Shown here: positions 21,914 to 30,103 of the stretch, piece by piece
How positions within the stretch are numbered: the first letter of the stretch is position 1
How the letters are laid out: each line of letters begins with the position of its first letter
IMG/VR virus record: IMGVR_UViG_3300021957_004962
Location: 43,581 to 107,580 of that record
DNA length: 64,000 nt
Source of the DNA: a virus
Strand: one strand, 5' to 3'
Translations under genes and position numbers: made by a program
The notes under the pieces: generated by a model
Databases searched by the model: none
What the model was told of the DNA's origin: nothing
Seen by the model: the letters and a program-made list of their open reading frames with translations, nothing else

Positions 21914-21985
21914 AACGCCGTCTCTGGGTTGTGATACTATTTTAAGCCTGTGTGTTACACCTCTGCTCTAGCATAGTTGCTATAC
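21888..21985 (-). ncRNA. Candidate small RNA
   Basis: A stretch of about 100 bases between the GMP reductase stop and a terminator, with a possible promoter (TTGACT 22018-22013, 17 bases, TACAAC 21995-21990). It has a 6-bp hairpin near the 5' end and no ORF. The -10 is weak, so it may simply be the 3' UTR of guaC. Confidence 0.3.
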
Positions 21986-22021
21986 GACTGTTGTAGCGTA
22001 TTAAAAGATCATAGTCAACAG

Positions 22022-23155
22022 TTATTTTGCATAAATTGCATTAAATTGTTGAGTGCATCTAATAAACGTGGTACACTTACTAAGTTGTTTTAACTTCATG
22101 GCACCAGCATATGTACATGTACTACGAATACCACCAAGTAAATCTTGTATTGTGGCTTCTACATTCCCTCTATAAGGAACAAGTACTTCACGCCCTTCTG
22201 ATGAACGATAGTCTTTAAGTCCACCAAAATGTTTTGTGTTAGCCGCATCACTACTCATACCGTAGAATTGTACAAACTGTTTTCTTTCGATTACACGTTT
22301 GCCATGTAAATCTTCTAACTGGTTAGTTTCATAAAATTTTTCAATTACTTCGCCGCCGCCTTCATCATGGCCAGCAAGCATACCACCGAGCATAACAAAA
22401 TCTGCTCCACCTGCAAAGGCCTTAGCGACATCGCCAGGGCAAGTACACCCACCGTCAGCAATAATGTGACCCCCAAGTCCATGGGCGGCATCTGCACACT
22501 CGATAACCGCAGATAACTGCGGATATCCAACACCAGTTTGTATCCTAGTAGTGCAAACAGAGCCGGGACCAATGCCCACTTTAATAATATCTGCTCCACT
22601 TAAAATTAACTCCTCTGTCATTTCTCCGGTTACTACATTACCTGCTATAATTACCAGTCTTGGAAACTGGTCACGTACTTTACGTACTCTTGCTGCAAAA
22701 TGGTCACTATAACCATTTGCAATATCCATACATACATATTTTAAGTTGCTACCAACTTGTGCTTGAACTTCAACTAATTTTAAAAAGTCAGCATCGCTTG
22801 TACCAATACTCATAGCAACATTTTCTCGACGTCTGCTGTCTGGATAATCACTGTTAAAGAATTTTGAAAGTTGTTCTGCACTGTATGTCTTTACTAGGCA
22901 GGTAAAGATTTTTTGTTCAGTAAGTTTATCGGCCATATGCATAGTACCAACACCATCCATGTTAGCAGCCATAATAGGAATACCCTCATAAGATGGTCTA
23001 CCCTTAATAAACTCTATACTCATCGGATCTGGAATATAATTTCTAAATTCAAACTTACGCTCTAGTTTTACTTGGCGTCTGCTTTGTAGTGTACTACGTT
23101 TTGGACGTATAAGAACATCTTTATAGTCAAGACGAATTTCTGGATCGATTCGCAT
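22022..23155 (-). CDS. guaC: GMP reductase
   Basis: 377 residues of the IMPDH/GMPR barrel. [12 protein letters not shown] holds the catalytic cysteine, followed by [44 protein letters not shown] and [10 protein letters not shown], the GMPR-specific arrangement without CBS domains. It converts GMP to IMP with NADPH, so purines from degraded host RNA can be turned toward AMP/dATP, sensible for an AT-rich phage. AAAGGA precedes the ATG. Confidence 0.9.
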   Translation of the reverse strand: MRIDPEIRLDYKDVLIRPKRSTLQSRRQVKLERKFEFRNYIPDPMSIEFIKGRPSYEGIPIMAANMDGVGTMHMADKLTEQKIFTCLVKTYSAEQLSKFFNSDYPDSRRRENVAMSIGTSDADFLKLVEVQAQVGSNLKYVCMDIANGYSDHFAARVRKVRDQFPRLVIIAGNVVTGEMTEELILSGADIIKVGIGPGSVCTTRIQTGVGYPQLSAVIECADAAHGLGGHIIADGGCTCPGDVAKAFAGGADFVMLGGMLAGHDEGGGEVIEKFYETNQLEDLHGKRVIERKQFVQFYGMSSDAANTKHFGGLKDYRSSEGREVLVPYRGNVEATIQDLLGGIRSTCTYAGAMKLKQLSKCTTFIRCTQQFNAIYAK

Positions 23156-23166
23156 AAAATTCCTTT

Positions 23167-23466
23167 CTAAGTTTCTTCAATCTCAAGAACTAATGGATAT
23201 CCCAAGGATCTACTTGCAAGAATACCTTCTGCTACTTTTTGTTCAGCAATTTCATAAAAATACACACCAGCTATACCAGAACCTTCTACATGTATAGATA
23301 ATGTAATTTTTTCTGCACTTTCTCTTGTGTGTTGAAATGTGTTTACTAATAATTCGATAACGAACTCCATTGGAGTAGCATCATCATTATGTACTATAAC
23401 TTTGTATTTTTTTGGGGTTGCTAGGTTTATCTTTTCTTTCTGTTGTAGATTTTCTTGAGTGCTCAT
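23167..23466 (-). CDS. clpS: ClpS-like adaptor
   Basis: 99 residues. [20 protein letters not shown] is the ClpS core with the N-degron-pocket Asn-Asp-Asp and Met; [19 protein letters not shown] follows with the conserved His. ClpS hands N-end-rule substrates to ClpA and blocks ClpA from ssrA-tagged ones. Its presence alongside a phage tmRNA suggests retargeting of host ClpAP. Confidence 0.9.
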   Translation of the reverse strand: MSTQENLQQKEKINLATPKKYKVIVHNDDATPMEFVIELLVNTFQHTRESAEKITLSIHVEGSGIAGVYFYEIAEQKVAEGILASRSLGYPLVLEIEET

Positions 23467-23484
23467 ACATTTACCTATAAAGTT

Positions 23485-23508
23485 CTTGGGGAGGAATTCC
23501 TCCCCAAG
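23485..23508. terminator. 24-base perfect palindrome between hsp20 and clpS
   Basis: Arms CTTGGGGAGGAA and its complement with no spacer; the folded hairpin would have about a 10-bp stem. No T run follows on the minus strand, so it may be an RNA processing or stabilising element rather than a terminator. Confidence 0.5.
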
Positions 23509-23514
23509 TATTAC

Positions 23515-23949
23515 TTATTTAATTTGAATAGTGCGTGGTTTCTTCTCTTCTGGAATAATACGCTCTAGTTCGATGAATAGCATACCATTTTCCATTCTAG
23601 ATCCATTTACTACAATGTCGTCGCTAAGTGTAAAGTTGCGTTTGAAATGACGCTGGCTGATGCCTTTGTGTAACCATTCCCATCCGCTAGACTCTACTTC
23701 GCCTTCCGGTGTGTGTTCAACTGTAAGTACACCCTCTGCTACTGTAATATCCAAATCTTCTTTGGCAATACCAGCTAGTGCAATTTCAATTTGAAACTTC
23801 TCACCATCACGTACAATGTTGTAAGGTGGATATCCCCCTGTACTATTTTGGTTATGATTTGCATATTTGAACATATCGTCAAATACTCTATCAAAGCCAA
23901 CAGCATATGGAGTAAGTTTATTGATGTCTAATGTTGTTAATCTATTCAT
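23515..23949 (-). CDS. Hsp20 small heat-shock protein
   Basis: 144 residues. The alpha-crystallin domain is clear: PPYNIVRDGEKFQIEIALAG, DITVAEGVLTVEH, HKGISQRHFKRNFTL, VNGSRMENGMLFIELERIIP, then the C-terminal IQIK. I chose MNRLTTLDIN at 23949 because AAGGGGG lies six bases upstream. Holds unfolded proteins; several T4-like phages carry one. Confidence 0.9.
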   Translation of the reverse strand: MNRLTTLDINKLTPYAVGFDRVFDDMFKYANHNQNSTGGYPPYNIVRDGEKFQIEIALAGIAKEDLDITVAEGVLTVEHTPEGEVESSGWEWLHKGISQRHFKRNFTLSDDIVVNGSRMENGMLFIELERIIPEEKKPRTIQIK

Positions 23950-23960
23950 ATCCATCCCCC

Positions 23961-24158
23961 TTACACTTTCAATGCCGCTGTATAAGCAGTGGTCATTGAT
24001 TCTGTTGCAGTTGCCCAAGATTTAGCAAACTCTGTGTTTGCGTCAGCCATTGCCCGTAGAGGCGTTGTGTACTGTTCACTTGGATCAATTGTGTTGAGGA
24101 AAGTTTTTGTTTGTGTGTGGATTTGGTCCACTAGTCCGTTGATATAATTTGCTTTCAT
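23961..24158 (-). CDS. Small hypothetical protein
   Basis: 65 residues, Thr/Ala-rich amphipathic helices (MKANYINGLVDQIHTQTKTF ...). AAGGAG eight bases upstream. Resembles a short phasin-like helix bundle, but that is only an impression. Confidence 0.6.
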   Translation of the reverse strand: MKANYINGLVDQIHTQTKTFLNTIDPSEQYTTPLRAMADANTEFAKSWATATESMTTAYTAALKV

Positions 24159-24186
24159 AATAATCTCCTTTTAAAGCAAGATTGGT

Positions 24187-24560
24187 AAAAGTAGACCCTA
24201 TTGGCATCTACATGTTTATTTAGTAATTTAGGGACTAACCGTGGTCCCTAACGTGCGTATTATGGCGCAACCCCTACTACGTTGTTTTTCTTGTAGTGAC
24301 ACTATAATTCTTATCTAGTGGGATCCTTTCTTGTTACAGTTAGGATATAAAGTGATAGGGAGGATTACAGTCTACCTCCAACAACCTAGTAAGTATTTCA
24401 TACCTTCAGTTGCGCCTAGTATCAAACAGTTACGTTCGAAATACGTGTCTTCATGTCTCCATGCTCATACGCTGCCACTACGGCTACTAGCCAAGTTATT
24501 GTCCTTACAAAACAACATTTCCTTGCACTATCTAACTCTGGGATATCTCCCAAGCTATGT
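24187..24560 (-). ncRNA. Candidate structured non-coding RNA
   Basis: About 370 bases without an ORF over 20 codons that has a ribosome site, starting at a good promoter (24565-24593). Minus-strand hairpins in order: TGGGA/TCCCA (loop GATA), CATG/CATG (loop GAGA), GGAGG/CCTCC, CACTAC/GTAGT, a strong 8-bp TTAGGGAC/GTCCCTAA, then GTAGA/TCTAC followed by TTTT (24211-24187) as a terminator. I do not see the conserved cores of RNase P, SRP or 6S RNA. The same transcript may continue into 24158. Confidence 0.45.
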
Positions 24561-24564
24561 ATAT

Positions 24565-24593
24565 AATATAGTACGTTTCACTTGCAAAGTCAA
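24565..24593 (-). promoter_or_regulatory. Sigma70-like promoter
   Basis: TTGACT (24593-24588), 17-base spacer, TATATT (24570-24565). The first gene downstream is 400 bases away. Confidence 0.65.
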
Positions 24594-24596
24594 GAG

Positions 24597-24827
24597 TTAT
24601 TTTTCTTTTTTCTTTTCTAATTCTTTAAGGTGTCGTTTTCTGGCGGCTGCTTTAGCTTTCTTTTTCTTTAAGCTAGGCTTTTCGTAATATTCTTTGTCTC
24701 GAAGTTCTTTAACTAACCCTTCAGTATTCACTAATTTTTTTAACTTGCGTAAAGCACGAGTTACATCGTTATTCCTAACTTCAACATAAAGCCCACGTTT
24801 TTGATATTCTCTTTTAGGTTCTCTCAT
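24597..24827 (-). CDS. rpsU: Ribosomal protein bS21
   Basis: 76 residues. GLYVEVRNNDVTRALRKLKK, the EYYEKPSLKKKKAKAAARKR stretch and the lysine-rich tail are the bS21 signature, near normal length. bS21 joins the 30S subunit near the anti-Shine-Dalgarno region and affects initiation. ATGA overlap with infC and GAGGAAAG upstream, so the two are co-translated. Confidence 0.92.
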   Translation of the reverse strand: MREPKREYQKRGLYVEVRNNDVTRALRKLKKLVNTEGLVKELRDKEYYEKPSLKKKKAKAAARKRHLKELEKKKEK

Positions 24828-25363
24828 TCTTTCCTCGTTTTTAATATGCCTATTAGTCTATTACCATTTAAACTAGGCTTAATGTCCCATTCAGTTGATG
24901 TAGTGTTTTCAATAATGCGTTCCATTATTTCAAATCCTATTTGTTTATTAGCGTTTTCTCTTCCACGATACTTGATAACACATTTAACTTTACAATCTTT
25001 ACTAAGAAATTTTTCAATATGTCTTAATTTTGTATTGAAATCATTATCTCCAATACCTAATTTAAATTGCATTTCTTTAATTACAGTTGTGCTTTCACGC
25101 TGCTTACGTTGTAGGTCTTTTTCTTTGCGTTTTTGCTCGTAAAAGTATTTACCCGCATCTAACAATTTTGCAATAGGAGGATCTGCTTTTTCATTAATAA
25201 GTACTAAATCTAAATTAATTGCATCAGCCATTTGTAATGCTCGATGCTTATCAATTATCCCATGTTGTATTCCATTTTGATCAATTAATCTCAACTTAGA
25301 TTGACGTATATAATTGTTAATGGGTGCCGTCTTATTTTCTTGTTTAAATGCTGATCTATTCAT
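24824..25363 (-). CDS. infC: Translation initiation factor IF3
   Basis: 179 residues, complete two-domain IF3. N-domain: INNYIRQSKLRLIDQNGIQH, ALQMADAINLDLVLINEKAD and PPIAKLLDAGKYFYEQKRKE; C-domain: VIKEMQFKLGIGDNDFNTKL, HIEKFLSKDCKVKCVIKYRG and GIL near the end. Some positions diverge from cellular IF3 (NAN where R-G-RE usually runs). IF3 keeps 30S subunits free and polices start codons. It starts inside the end of 25356-25784 and overlaps rpsU. Confidence 0.9.
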   Translation of the reverse strand: MNRSAFKQENKTAPINNYIRQSKLRLIDQNGIQHGIIDKHRALQMADAINLDLVLINEKADPPIAKLLDAGKYFYEQKRKEKDLQRKQRESTTVIKEMQFKLGIGDNDFNTKLRHIEKFLSKDCKVKCVIKYRGRENANKQIGFEIMERIIENTTSTEWDIKPSLNGNRLIGILKTRKE

Positions 25364-25784
25364 AGTGCATCGAATCCAGCATCATTTCTGCATATTCATT
25401 TAAGTCTTCAAAAACAGCACACTTAGAGCTCTGTTTGGTATTAAGTAATTTTACAATACTTTTACGCTTATTGGTTTTAGTAATAAACACTTTATTAGTA
25501 TTAGCCATTAAACTTACTACTATACCTAATTCATTTATACTATCAAGATCAATGTATAGTGTATCACTAAAACGAGCCATTGACATTAGCCACCCACTGT
25601 TTGAATCATTTACAATGCCGCCAGGGTGATACAATGTAATTGGAACACTTTTAAATAAGTTCTCATAAAGTGTTTCTACTTGATCAACAAATGATTGTTC
25701 TGTGGTTAATAATGTAATAATCGGTCCACGATCAGGTAGCATCATATCTGGTGGAGTTACTGTGTAGATTGGATTTTCCCTCAT
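25356..25784 (-). CDS. Conserved phage protein
   Basis: 142 residues, with TPPDMMLPDRGPIITLLTTE near the start and a Rossmann-like alternation (FSDTLYIDLDSINELGIVV, KVFITKTNKRK). ATGA overlap with the coiled-coil gene. I recall similar proteins in T4-like marine phages, without known function. Confidence 0.65.
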   Translation of the reverse strand: MRENPIYTVTPPDMMLPDRGPIITLLTTEQSFVDQVETLYENLFKSVPITLYHPGGIVNDSNSGWLMSMARFSDTLYIDLDSINELGIVVSLMANTNKVFITKTNKRKSIVKLLNTKQSSKCAVFEDLNEYAEMMLDSMHYE

Positions 25785-27946
25785 TGGGTGTTCTTGTCCT
25801 CTTTCGATTTAATGGTTACTTTTTTAATAGCCTTGCCTCTATTAGAAACTAACACCCCACTAGGGCTATATAGTTTCATATCATGTCTAGCTGATAATTG
25901 AATTTTTGTTAATTCTTCGTCAGGTCTATCATCAGTATACGGGTTATATGCTTTCTTGTCAACTATTAAATCGGTCGCTTCTTGCTCTGGTATCTCTCCA
26001 GAACTTCCTCCGGTGTCCTGTTCGGTATCAGTTTGCTCCTTGGCTTCTCCACTGTTAAGAACTTGTTCTTGTGCAGATTCCAATTTGCTCCGTCCTGATA
26101 AACTTTCCTCATCAACGGTTTCTCTATCTCGTTCATTATGTCCCATATCATCATCTTGCATATCTTCTGGTAGTTTGTCCCCATTATCCGGTCCATCGTT
26201 TTTAGGTTCTGGAGGTATAGGTCTATCATCTGTGTGTACATTGTGTGTTACCTTTTCTTGTCTACGCCATTCAAATGTATATTGGCTTGCTATTAATAAT
26301 AATACCGCTAGTGGATCAAATACAAATATAATGACTAAAATAACCCATCGTACGGCTTGTTCAAGGATGTCTTGATCTGCTACATCACCATAAACAAACT
26401 CTGCTAGATATTTAATCGGCCCTACTTCTGCCTCAAGTTTTCTATACTCTGCTTGTAATTCATATTTTTGTTCAATTAATATGTCAGTTGCATCATTGGC
26501 ATCACGTATGATTGTATTTTGTTGGCGGATAATATCGTCTAAGTCCACATTATCACCAATTTGTATTTCATTACGTAACTTGTTAATAATACTTTGTGCA
26601 GCGGCTATTTCACTATCAGCACTATTACGTTGTCTAGTAATTTCTTCTCGAGCTGATTCAACAATAACATTAGGTGCATTTCTTAATTCTGTTATTTTAT
26701 TTTGCGCAATTGTTCTATCTTGTCTAACATCTGGTATATCGGTGGCAAGGATATAATCAATCTTTTCTTGAATGGTATTACGAGTTGTTTGTAAACCACT
26801 TGCCGCATCATTGCGTAATGATGCAATGGTGTCGAGCAAGCCTTGCTTACGACTATTTGCTTGCTCAGTTTTTGTGCCACGCAAGTCTTTAACAAGGTCA
26901 GTTAGTCTTGCACGTTCATTATTAACTGTATTTTGTGCTTGCGTTCTTAATTCCGACTCTTGTGCTTGTAGTTGTGCAATACGTTCTTGTTGTGCTTCTA
27001 CCCAAGTTGCTAATGCTCGACGAGTATTGCCCCCAAATAGTCCGTCACTAGTTACACCAATAACAGCCTGACCGGCCTTAATTTGATCTCGTTCTGTACT
27101 TTGCAATTTATTTGTAGTTACTACAATTGCTTCTTCAACATTTGTAATTTGTTCTTGTAAACTTTGTATTGCGGTATTATCCACTTGTACTTGACTAATA
27201 CGAGCTTCATATTCATTTGCTTGTGTGTTAATACGTTCTAAATCTACATCTAGTTGTGCAATTTGATCTTGATAAGGTTGTATTTGTTCTTCTACACTTG
27301 CAACAGTTGTACTATCAAGTTGTGTACGATATTCATTAACTAGTTCATTTAACCTTGTTAATTCATCGCCTAAGTCTTTAATTTCATTTTCATATACTGT
27401 GACACGATCTTCTAATGCAGTAGCTTGTGCTAAAATTATTGCATTTTGTTCTGCAATGGCAGGTTCACGTCGATTATAAGCACTATCAATTCTTTCTTGC
27501 TCTTTATCAATTTTTTCTTGTATACCTGTATCTTGTTTGTCAGCATTATTTTCTGCTTTAATTATACGAGTTTCTGCTCGTTCAATAATAGCTTCTTGAC
27601 GCAGTACATCTTGATCGATTCTTTCAATTTGTGCTAACCCTTCTTCTGCACCAGAAGTTTGTTCAATATGTGCTTTAGACAAGAATCCAAAAATTCCCAT
27701 ACTTGTGATAAACATTAATACAAATACAGCAATACTTAGATAACCTTTAAGCCACCATTTTGCTTTTGCCCAATTTTTATGTAGCCATAATGCTGTTACC
27801 AATTTACCAATCTCAAGGGCACCACCCATAATTATAATTGGTAGGGCGGCTGCGGCAAATATTGCAACTAGTCCTGCTACACTATAGTAGATAGCCACTG
27901 CACTAATAGTTAGTGCTATTATTAATGTTAATATACCTAAAAACAT
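25781..27946 (-). CDS. Large membrane-anchored coiled-coil protein
   Basis: 721 residues. Three N-terminal membrane segments (MFLGILTLIIALTISAVAIY, then the two around GGALEIGKLVTALWLHKNWA and SIAVFVLMFITSMGIFGFLS), a coiled coil of about 400 residues rich in Gln/Glu/Arg, one further membrane segment (AVRWVILVIIFVFDPLAVLL), and an acidic, disordered C-terminus. The middle contains a short peptidoglycan-binding-like SDGLFGGNTRRALATW.  The architecture recurs in marine phages. Likely spans the inner membrane during infection; role unknown. Confidence 0.75.
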   Translation of the reverse strand: MFLGILTLIIALTISAVAIYYSVAGLVAIFAAAALPIIIMGGALEIGKLVTALWLHKNWAKAKWWLKGYLSIAVFVLMFITSMGIFGFLSKAHIEQTSGAEEGLAQIERIDQDVLRQEAIIERAETRIIKAENNADKQDTGIQEKIDKEQERIDSAYNRREPAIAEQNAIILAQATALEDRVTVYENEIKDLGDELTRLNELVNEYRTQLDSTTVASVEEQIQPYQDQIAQLDVDLERINTQANEYEARISQVQVDNTAIQSLQEQITNVEEAIVVTTNKLQSTERDQIKAGQAVIGVTSDGLFGGNTRRALATWVEAQQERIAQLQAQESELRTQAQNTVNNERARLTDLVKDLRGTKTEQANSRKQGLLDTIASLRNDAASGLQTTRNTIQEKIDYILATDIPDVRQDRTIAQNKITELRNAPNVIVESAREEITRQRNSADSEIAAAQSIINKLRNEIQIGDNVDLDDIIRQQNTIIRDANDATDILIEQKYELQAEYRKLEAEVGPIKYLAEFVYGDVADQDILEQAVRWVILVIIFVFDPLAVLLLIASQYTFEWRRQEKVTHNVHTDDRPIPPEPKNDGPDNGDKLPEDMQDDDMGHNERDRETVDEESLSGRSKLESAQEQVLNSGEAKEQTDTEQDTGGSSGEIPEQEATDLIVDKKAYNPYTDDRPDEELTKIQLSARHDMKLYSPSGVLVSNRGKAIKKVTIKSKEDKNTQ

Positions 27947-27949
27947 GTC

Positions 27950-28297
27950 CTATTCTCCAAAATGCTTTGCAAAGCCTTGTTGAATTAGCATATCATTGAC
28001 ATCTATCTTATTTCCACTGGCATCAGTAGTATTAATTTTTCCCATAATTCTACCTGCTCTGCCACGTTTATTCATAATAGTTTCACATACAAATTCTTTT
28101 CCTAATATTTCTGACAATTTTTCTTTTGATTTAATTGCCATATTCTTAATTTCACTGTCAGTGCTTTTAATATCTTCCACATAAACACCATATAACTTTA
28201 TACGCTGAGATATAGTTACATTAAATCCAAGATCAATGATAGCATCAACAGTATTTCCATCTACCACTCTTATTGTTTGACATTTATAGGTGTGCAT
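27950..28297 (-). CDS. Degenerate SNase-like protein
   Basis: 115 residues from MHTYKCQTIRVVDGNTVDAI. It follows the SNase layout of 7313-7759, but the metal Asp of VDGDT is Asn and the R-x-x-G-x-D-T-P-E block is reduced to RIKLYGVYVEDIKS. KRGRAGRIMGKI keeps the late Arg. Probably non-catalytic or altered. Confidence 0.6.
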   Translation of the reverse strand: MHTYKCQTIRVVDGNTVDAIIDLGFNVTISQRIKLYGVYVEDIKSTDSEIKNMAIKSKEKLSEILGKEFVCETIMNKRGRAGRIMGKINTTDASGNKIDVNDMLIQQGFAKHFGE

Positions 28298-28323
28298 TTC
28301 AGTTATTCCTTTTCTCACTGATG

Positions 28324-29013
28324 TTAAGTACTTTTTCTGTGAGAGTTAATCCACTGAGTTGCTGCTCTATGTGTGGGGTTTTTTGTAAGAAAATTTCTAA
28401 CTGCTTTTTCTACATTAAGAATATTTTCTTTTCGGTCTGGATCTTCTAATCCACCGCTGTTATCAACAATATGAAAATTACTAGCACCAAATACTTGTTG
28501 AAACTTCATTAAATTAGATTGGACTTTATTCCACATCTGAGTTACAAGTTCTGTTGGCACACGTCTTGCTCTTTTTGCATTTCGTCCTTGTGCCACGTCT
28601 AAATCTGTATTAACCATAACCATCATACAATCATATCCAATAGCTCTAAGACCGATAACTTGTTTGGAAACAGTGTTAAGATTTTTTCCAGTACCGTCAA
28701 TCACCATACCTAAGCGGCCACGTAAATGACTACCTTTTTTATTGTTGGTTATATCTTTAGCTTTTCCTCTAATTTCTTGCCCTTGTTTACTAATAATTTG
28801 TGACGGATCAGACATGTCCAAATCATTCTTGTTAGCAAGGTATTCATATATATCATCACTGTTTACAAATTTAAGACCATAGCCTTGCAAGATTTGTCGA
28901 GCCACATAGCTTTTACCGCTACCTGGCCCACCAGAAAGGAATATTGCTTTAAAAATATGAGGGTCGTGTGGACCCTCATCAAGCTGTGATAATACTATTT
29001 CATTTATTTTCAT
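28324..29013 (-). CDS. P-loop kinase (zeta-toxin/PNK-like)
   Basis: 229 residues. Walker A is FLSGGPGSGKSYVA (about 26-39); VNSDDIYEYL supplies an acceptor-site Asp pair, GMVIDGTGKN a Walker B-like Asp, and NAKRARRVPTELV a lid Arg cluster. This order fits small-molecule or nucleic-acid kinases of the zeta/AAA_33 type. The N-terminus MKINEIVLSQLDEG looks like a separable leader (see findings). First gene of the run toward rpsU. Confidence 0.7.
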   Translation of the reverse strand: MKINEIVLSQLDEGPHDPHIFKAIFLSGGPGSGKSYVARQILQGYGLKFVNSDDIYEYLANKNDLDMSDPSQIISKQGQEIRGKAKDITNNKKGSHLRGRLGMVIDGTGKNLNTVSKQVIGLRAIGYDCMMVMVNTDLDVAQGRNAKRARRVPTELVTQMWNKVQSNLMKFQQVFGASNFHIVDNSGGLEDPDRKENILNVEKAVRNFLTKNPTHRAATQWINSHRKST

Positions 29014-29018
29014 GTATG

Positions 29019-29025
29019 TATTTAG
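29019..29025 (-). promoter_or_regulatory. Late-like motif variant five bases before ATG
   Basis: CTAAATA, then CATAC, then ATG 29013; same spacing as other late-motif starts here. Confidence 0.35.
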
Positions 29026-29559
29026 CTATTCCCACCTATAATATATGTGTGAACCAATGCGACCTACTAGCTGTAGTTCTTTCACCCATACTGGACTGGA
29101 AATATAATTAGCATGATAATGTGTTGAACCTTCAGTAATTCCTCTATAATTGGCGAAATTATATAAATTAAATGCAATTGTTTGTGCTTCAATCCATGCA
29201 TCGCCTGGTTTTGGAATATCTGATTTACCATCACACCACCAACTAAACTGACATTTATGAAGTTTAGGGTATCCGTTGTTAGCAACAGGCCCTTGCTTAA
29301 TTACTTCACATACAGTGTTTGGATATCTGCTATCTAATACCCGATTAAGAACAACATCTGATACTGCATACTTATCTGCTAAATTACTGCTTCTTGCTTC
29401 GTAATATACATTAAGAGCTAAACAGTGTTCTTCAGGATATGTTATTGGATCAAAAACAACAGTTGGATGTATTTTTGACTTTGGACGGGTAATCGTTTCT
29501 GCGAACGATTCTTGTGCCCACAATAGCCCAATTGATACTACTATTAAAACTGCCTTCAT
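29026..29559 (-). CDS. SleB-type cell-wall hydrolase
   Basis: 177 residues with an N-terminal signal (MKAVLIVVSIGLLWAQESFA). Hydrolase_2 landmarks: EEHCLALNVYYEARSSNLAD (catalytic Glu), DVVLNRVLDSRYPNTVCEVI, CQFSWWCDGKSD, and a late GSTHYHANYISSPVW. It would cut peptidoglycan from the periplasm, so it is a good endolysin candidate that uses Sec export. Confidence 0.85.
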   Translation of the reverse strand: MKAVLIVVSIGLLWAQESFAETITRPKSKIHPTVVFDPITYPEEHCLALNVYYEARSSNLADKYAVSDVVLNRVLDSRYPNTVCEVIKQGPVANNGYPKLHKCQFSWWCDGKSDIPKPGDAWIEAQTIAFNLYNFANYRGITEGSTHYHANYISSPVWVKELQLVGRIGSHIYYRWE

Positions 29560-29586
29560 TTTTACTCTGCCTCGTAATAATTATGA

Positions 29587-29826
29587 TTAAGTTTCACGTG
29601 TAGATAACAAAGTACCTATTTTAATTTCCTCTCTAACGACACCTCGTTCATCTACAAATTTTATGCATCCCTCTTTAACTGCACCTTGTTTTTTTAGGTG
29701 TTCTCGTTTAGATGCTTTATAATGCATATGCTTGATAGCTTTTTGTTTAGTATCAAACAACTCACATTCCTTCGTACGAATTCCTCCTAAGTTGTTATAA
29801 AAAATAGTTTCAATCTCGTATGTCAT
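29587..29826 (-). CDS. Small hypothetical protein
   Basis: 79 residues, beta-rich and basic (MTYEIETIFYNNLGGIRTKE ...). No domain recognised. Confidence 0.55.
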   Translation of the reverse strand: MTYEIETIFYNNLGGIRTKECELFDTKQKAIKHMHYKASKREHLKKQGAVKEGCIKFVDERGVVREEIKIGTLLSTRET

Positions 29827-29850
29827 TTATTGCCGTATCTTTCTGGAGGG

Positions 29851-30042
29851 TTATGACCCGTCATCCATTTCATATTCTTCTATATCACGTTGATGTACGT
29901 GATTTTTAATAACTTGCACTGGAATTTCTGGACATGCATATGCAATCTCATTTTCAGTAAATGTATCAGGATGTCTGATACCATATTTGTTTATTTGCAC
30001 CATTGCCCATTCAGTAATATCTTCTTTATTATTAAATCCCAT
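29851..30042 (-). CDS. Small hypothetical protein
   Basis: 63 residues, MGFNNKEDITEWAMVQINKY then a short helix-turn-helix-like stretch (DTFTENEIAYACPEIPVQVI). It follows the promoter at 30063-30101. Confidence 0.6.
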   Translation of the reverse strand: MGFNNKEDITEWAMVQINKYGIRHPDTFTENEIAYACPEIPVQVIKNHVHQRDIEEYEMDDGS

Positions 30043-30062
30043 AGTCTACCTTTACAACTAAA

Positions 30063-30101
30063 TTATATACGATTATATACGATTATATACGATTAGTCAA
30101 T
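30063..30101 (-). promoter_or_regulatory. Sigma70-like promoter with three tandem -10 boxes
   Basis: TTGACT (30101-30096); TATAAT at 30088-30083, 30078-30073 (17-base spacing) and 30068-30063, created by a 10-base unit (TATATAATCG) repeated three times. Confidence 0.7.
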
Positions 30102-30103
30102 CT

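Noticed and set aside
24187-24560. RNase P, SRP or 6S RNA
   Set aside because: The conserved cores of these RNAs, as I know them, are not present.
30063-30090. Short CRISPR-like or satellite repeat
   Set aside because: Three 10-base units with no spacers, explained by the promoter -10 boxes.
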